Shown: in pieces, positions 4,186 to 6,036 of the stretch
How the letters are laid out: each line of letters begins with the position of its first letter
How positions within the stretch are numbered: position 1 is the first letter of the stretch
Origin: BS750m-G62 sp964577175
GTDB taxonomy: Bacteria > Planctomycetota > Phycisphaerae > FEN-1346
Assembly (NCBI GenBank): GCA_964577175.1
Contig: CAZNYC010000187.1
Coordinates: 1 to 6,036 of the forward strand
Length of the DNA stretch: 6,036 nt
Direction: 5' to 3'
Program-made: the position numbers and the translations under genes
The notes under the pieces: model-generated
The model's input: the letters and a program-made list of their open reading frames with translations, nothing else
Databases searched by the model: none
What the model was told of the DNA's origin: nothing

Positions 4186-4667
4186 TGGCGACCTTCACCG
4201 ACGCCGAAAACCGCGACTGGGTCCTGAGCATCGACGTGAACGCCCTCCGCCGCGTGCGGAAGCGGTGCGATGTGAAACTCATGGATACCCTCGGCGGCGA
4301 GACCCTGGGCCGCCTGGCCGAGGACCCCGTGCTGCTGGTGGACGTCCTGTACGTGCTGGTCGAGCCGGAGGCCCGCGAGCGGGACGTCTCGCCGGAGGCG
4401 TTCGGCCGGGCCCTCGTCGGCGACGCCCTGGACGCGGCGGTGGAGGCGCTCCTCGAGGCCCTGGCGGATTTTTGCCCGAGCCGGCGGGGCAACCTGCTGC
4501 GGCAATGCATCGAGCGGGGCAAGCGGCAGGAGGATCGGATCCTCGCGCGGGCGGAGGCGATGATGGCGAGCGGGGAGATCGATCGGCTGATGGCCGAGAG
4601 CCTGAATCCCTCTGGCGACTCGTCCACGAACTCGCCGGACTCGCCGGCGTCGACCCCGGACCGCTGA
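4185..4667 (+). CDS. Tail assembly chaperone (gpG-like)
   Basis: A 160-residue, mainly helical, acidic protein starting MATFTDAENRDWVLSIDVNA, directly after the tail tube gene, the standard position for the chaperone that coats the tape measure protein. The N-terminal strand pair 'TFTDAENRDWVLSIDVNALRRVRKRCDVKLMD' and helices 'LAEDPVLLVDVLYVLVEPEA' and 'DALDAAVEALLEALADFCPSRR' resemble chaperones I recall from planctomycete-type prophages. The last about 20 residues (NPSGDSSTNSPDSPASTPDR) are low-complexity Ser/Pro/Asp. This is the out-of-frame reading of DNA that encodes a good protein sequence in the -1 frame, so this stop product is probably the short form of a G/GT pair. GAGGTGA at 4174-4180 is the likely ribosome binding site. 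Confidence 0.75.
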   Translation: MATFTDAENRDWVLSIDVNALRRVRKRCDVKLMDTLGGETLGRLAEDPVLLVDVLYVLVEPEARERDVSPEAFGRALVGDALDAAVEALLEALADFCPSRRGNLLRQCIERGKRQEDRILARAEAMMASGEIDRLMAESLNPSGDSSTNSPDSPASTPDR

Positions 4668-4906
4668 CGCTCCGGGAACTCGTGTGGATGGTCGAGGGCC
4701 GGATGGGGCCCGAGAAGGTCCGGAGCGTCCAGGCGGCCACGCTGATCGCCGTCGTCGGCAACGCCTACCGCGACCCGAAAAAGTGCCGGGCCTACCGGGT
4801 GGAAGATTTTCATCCGTACCCGACCGAGCGGCGGCGCAAGGGGATGCCGCTCGACGCCGGGGCGGTGCACATGTTGAGGACGATGGTGAAGGAGGGCCGG
4901 TTATGA
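4607..4906 (+). CDS. Tail assembly chaperone, -1 frame extension (gpT-like domain)
   Basis: The -1 frame relative to the chaperone encodes about 99 residues, 'SLWRLVHELAGLAGVDPG' then 'TLRELVWMVEGRMGPEKVRSVQAATLIAVVGNAYRDPKK', ending 'MLRTMVKEGRL'. The helix with 'GVDP.PLTLREL.WM..GR' and the following helix with 'N..RDPKK' read as one domain, as in the T half of lambda-type G/GT proteins. There is no ATG, GTG or TTG in this frame just before the domain. The first usable starts (GTG 4682, ATG 4688) would cut it, so expression by -1 ribosomal frameshifting from the 4185 gene, near 4602-4613, is the best explanation. No canonical X_XXY_YYZ heptamer is present; T_CCC_TCT (4607-4613) is the nearest weak candidate. 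The start given is the approximate entry point, not a start codon. A one-base sequence error is the alternative. Confidence 0.65.
   Translation, partial: SLWRLVHELAGLAGVDPGPLTLRELVWMVEGRMGPEKVRSVQAATLIAVVGNAYRDPKKCRAYRVEDFHPYPTERRRKGMPLDAGAVHMLRTMVKEGRL
4630..4647 (+). repeat. 9-bp tandem duplication in the overlap region
   Basis: ACTCGCCGG occurs twice in a row (4630-4638, 4639-4647). It is read as 'LAG LAG' in the -1 frame and within 'SPDSPA' in the chaperone frame. Being a multiple of three, it keeps both frames open. Confidence 0.6.
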
Positions 4907-5832
4907 CCCAGAGTGGCGACGTGATGCGTTCATTCCTCGGCGGTCGGGCCAGGCGTCGACCGGGGGCCGTTCTCGGCCCGTGTGGCGTCTGTGTGGCCCT
5001 CGCGGCCGCCCTGGCGCTCGTGGGCGGGTGCGGTCAGGGGCCGAACCTGACGCGGGACGCCGAGCGGGGCGAGGCCGCCATCGAGACGATGGCCGAGGAG
5101 GCGGGCGCGGCCGCCCTCCACATCGAGAAGGCCCGCGCCGGCACCGAGACGAGCGCCGGGGAGGTCCGCGCCGCCGCCGAAAAGGCCCGGGCCGTGCCCG
5201 CGGCCAGGCCCTTCGCCGTGAAACTCGCCGGAAGCGCCGACCGGCTCGATGAGGAAGTCGCGGGCGAACTGGACGCGGCCCTGCGGAGCGTCGAGTCGGT
5301 CCGGGCATCGAGCGGCGAGGCGGCGAGCCTCGTGGCGACGGTCACCGACCTCCGGGCTGAGCGGGACCGGTGGCAGGCGGAGGCGGCGCGCGAGAAGCAG
5401 CGGGCCGATTCGGCGGTGCGCAAATGGCTCCTCGTGACGGCGGCCGGCGGCTTCGCGGGACTCCTCGCGGGCGGGGCCCTCTTCGTCTGGCTCTCGCGCC
5501 GGGCGGGCCTGGTGGTCGGCCTTGCGTCCCTGGCGGTCTTCGCCGTCTCGGTCGCCCTGTACCGGTGGCTGGAGTGGATCGCCTGGGGCGGCCTCGTCCT
5601 GATCGTTCTGGCCGTTGGGGGCCTCGCGTACGGCCTGTGGCGGAACCGGGACGCGCTCCGCGCCGTGGTCCTCGGCGGGGAGAACCTGCGGGCCCTCGTC
5701 GCCGACGGCGCGGCCTACACCCGCGAGCAGATCGAGGACCTGTTCCGCAAGAGTCACGGGGCCACCCAAAAGGCCGCCTCGAGCGACGTCGAGGGCGTGG
5801 TGCGGGAGGTGAAACGGAAGGAGGGGGTGTGA
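4903..5832 (+). CDS. Lipoprotein-like protein with coiled coil and three membrane segments
   Basis: A 309-residue protein starting MTQSGDVMRSFLGGRARRR. ATG 4903 overlaps the chaperone-extension stop (ATGA), with GGAGGG at 4891-4896 upstream; ATG 4924 is a weaker alternative. The N-terminus is basic (RARRR, 15-19), then hydrophobic (about 22-40), ending LVGGC at 39-43, a plausible lipobox with Cys43 as lipidation site. Residues about 50-172 are Ala/Glu/Arg-rich and helical, probably coiled coil. Residues about 175-197, 201-222 and 225-246 are three hydrophobic segments with Trp/Arg at their ends. The last about 60 residues are soluble and helical ('YTREQIEDLFRKSH'). I do not recognise a family with certainty. 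Possible roles are a lysis protein (holin/spanin-like), superinfection exclusion, or a membrane factor for DNA entry. Its position, where a tape measure gene might be expected, is unusual. Confidence 0.65.
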   Translation: MTQSGDVMRSFLGGRARRRPGAVLGPCGVCVALAAALALVGGCGQGPNLTRDAERGEAAIETMAEEAGAAALHIEKARAGTETSAGEVRAAAEKARAVPAARPFAVKLAGSADRLDEEVAGELDAALRSVESVRASSGEAASLVATVTDLRAERDRWQAEAAREKQRADSAVRKWLLVTAAGGFAGLLAGGALFVWLSRRAGLVVGLASLAVFAVSVALYRWLEWIAWGGLVLIVLAVGGLAYGLWRNRDALRAVVLGGENLRALVADGAAYTREQIEDLFRKSHGATQKAASSDVEGVVREVKRKEGV

Positions 5833-6036
5833 TGCCGAGGCGCTACGTGCTCCTGACGCCGGCCGACGGGGCGCTGTACCGCCTCGCCGTCGCCGTCGAA
5901 CGCCAGGAGGCCACCGAGCCGCTGGACTTCGCCCGGCTGGCCCGCCTGCTCTGTGAGGTCGAGGCCGGGGAGGCCGAGGTGAACATCGCCCAGATGTCGG
6001 AGATCCTCTCAGGTCTCCGGAGCCTCCTCGCGGGCG
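5832..6036 (+). CDS. Hypothetical protein, N-terminal part (runs off the window)
   Basis: ATG 5832 overlaps the previous TGA by one base, and GGAGGGGG at 5820-5827 is a strong ribosome binding site. The frame stays open to the window end, giving 68 residues: MPRRYVLLTPADGALYRLAV, then 'LDFARLARLLCEVEAGEAEVNIAQMSEIL'. There is no signal peptide or membrane segment. A strand-like start is followed by Leu/Ala/Glu-rich helices. I do not recognise it. It continues the same operon and could be another small tail or membrane-accessory gene before the tape measure gene, but nothing in the visible part shows that. Confidence 0.6.
   Translation, partial: MPRRYVLLTPADGALYRLAVAVERQEATEPLDFARLARLLCEVEAGEAEVNIAQMSEILSGLRSLLAG

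Noticed and set aside
4469..4475. T_TTT_TGC as the frameshift site for the G/GT pair
   Set aside because: The P-site slip would be perfect, but it lies about 130 bases before the -1 frame domain; shifting there would replace a good helical stretch of the chaperone with Ala/Gly/Pro-rich shadow sequence.
4684..4902. N-terminal extension of the lipoprotein-like frame upstream of 4903
   Set aside because: It is an Arg/Gly-rich shadow of the chaperone extension; ATG 4903 has a good ribosome binding site and begins a credible signal peptide.

Overview
The window is a late (virion morphogenesis) module of a tailed phage with a long, non-contractile-type tail, most likely a prophage or prophage remnant in a high-GC bacterium. 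All genes are on the + strand, tightly packed, and mostly coupled by 1-4 base overlaps (TGATG, TAATG, ATGA). Several proteins (decoration protein, neck/tail-terminator-like protein, tail tube, tail chaperone pair) resemble, from memory, proteins common in prophages of Planctomycetota. The intergenic repeats also look like repeats I associate with environmental planctomycete-type genomes. The host assignment is therefore an inference, not something the sequence proves.

Layout. 1-92 is the C-terminal end of the probable major capsid protein. 93-184 is a gap with a four-copy 8-bp array and a perfect 8-bp-arm palindrome. 185-526 is a DUF2190-type capsid decoration protein. 527-620 is a gap holding a 7-bp tandem array followed by an inverted, degenerate copy of the same array. 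621-941 is a small beta-rich virion protein, 959-1345 a head-tail connector-like protein, and 1345-1581 a small coiled-coil plus membrane-anchor (XhlA-like) protein. 1613-2041 is a tail-terminator/completion-like protein, bounded on both sides by inverted copies of one 23-bp dispersed repeat.

2077-3700 is an accessory block: a small beta protein, a strikingly cysteine-rich decapeptide-repeat fibre protein (19 Cys in 186 residues), a GT-A-like glycosyltransferase-type protein and a coiled-coil protein. It sits between the tail-terminator-like gene and the tail tube gene, which would more usually be close neighbours. From 3742 the core tail module resumes: tail tube (3742-4185), tail assembly chaperone (4185-4667) and its -1 frame extension (to 4906). 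These are followed by a lipoprotein-like protein with three membrane segments (4903-5832) and the start of an unrecognised gene (5832 to the window end). The tape measure gene is expected further downstream.

Together the genes would decorate the capsid, join head to tail, cap the tail, build the tube and chaperone the tape measure protein. The fibre/glycosyltransferase block and the membrane proteins are the variable, host-interaction part. The points most worth a second look are the Cys-rich fibre, the dispersed repeats that sit at ribosome binding sites, the frameshift pair without a canonical slippery site, and the lipoprotein/triple-membrane-segment protein inside the tail module.
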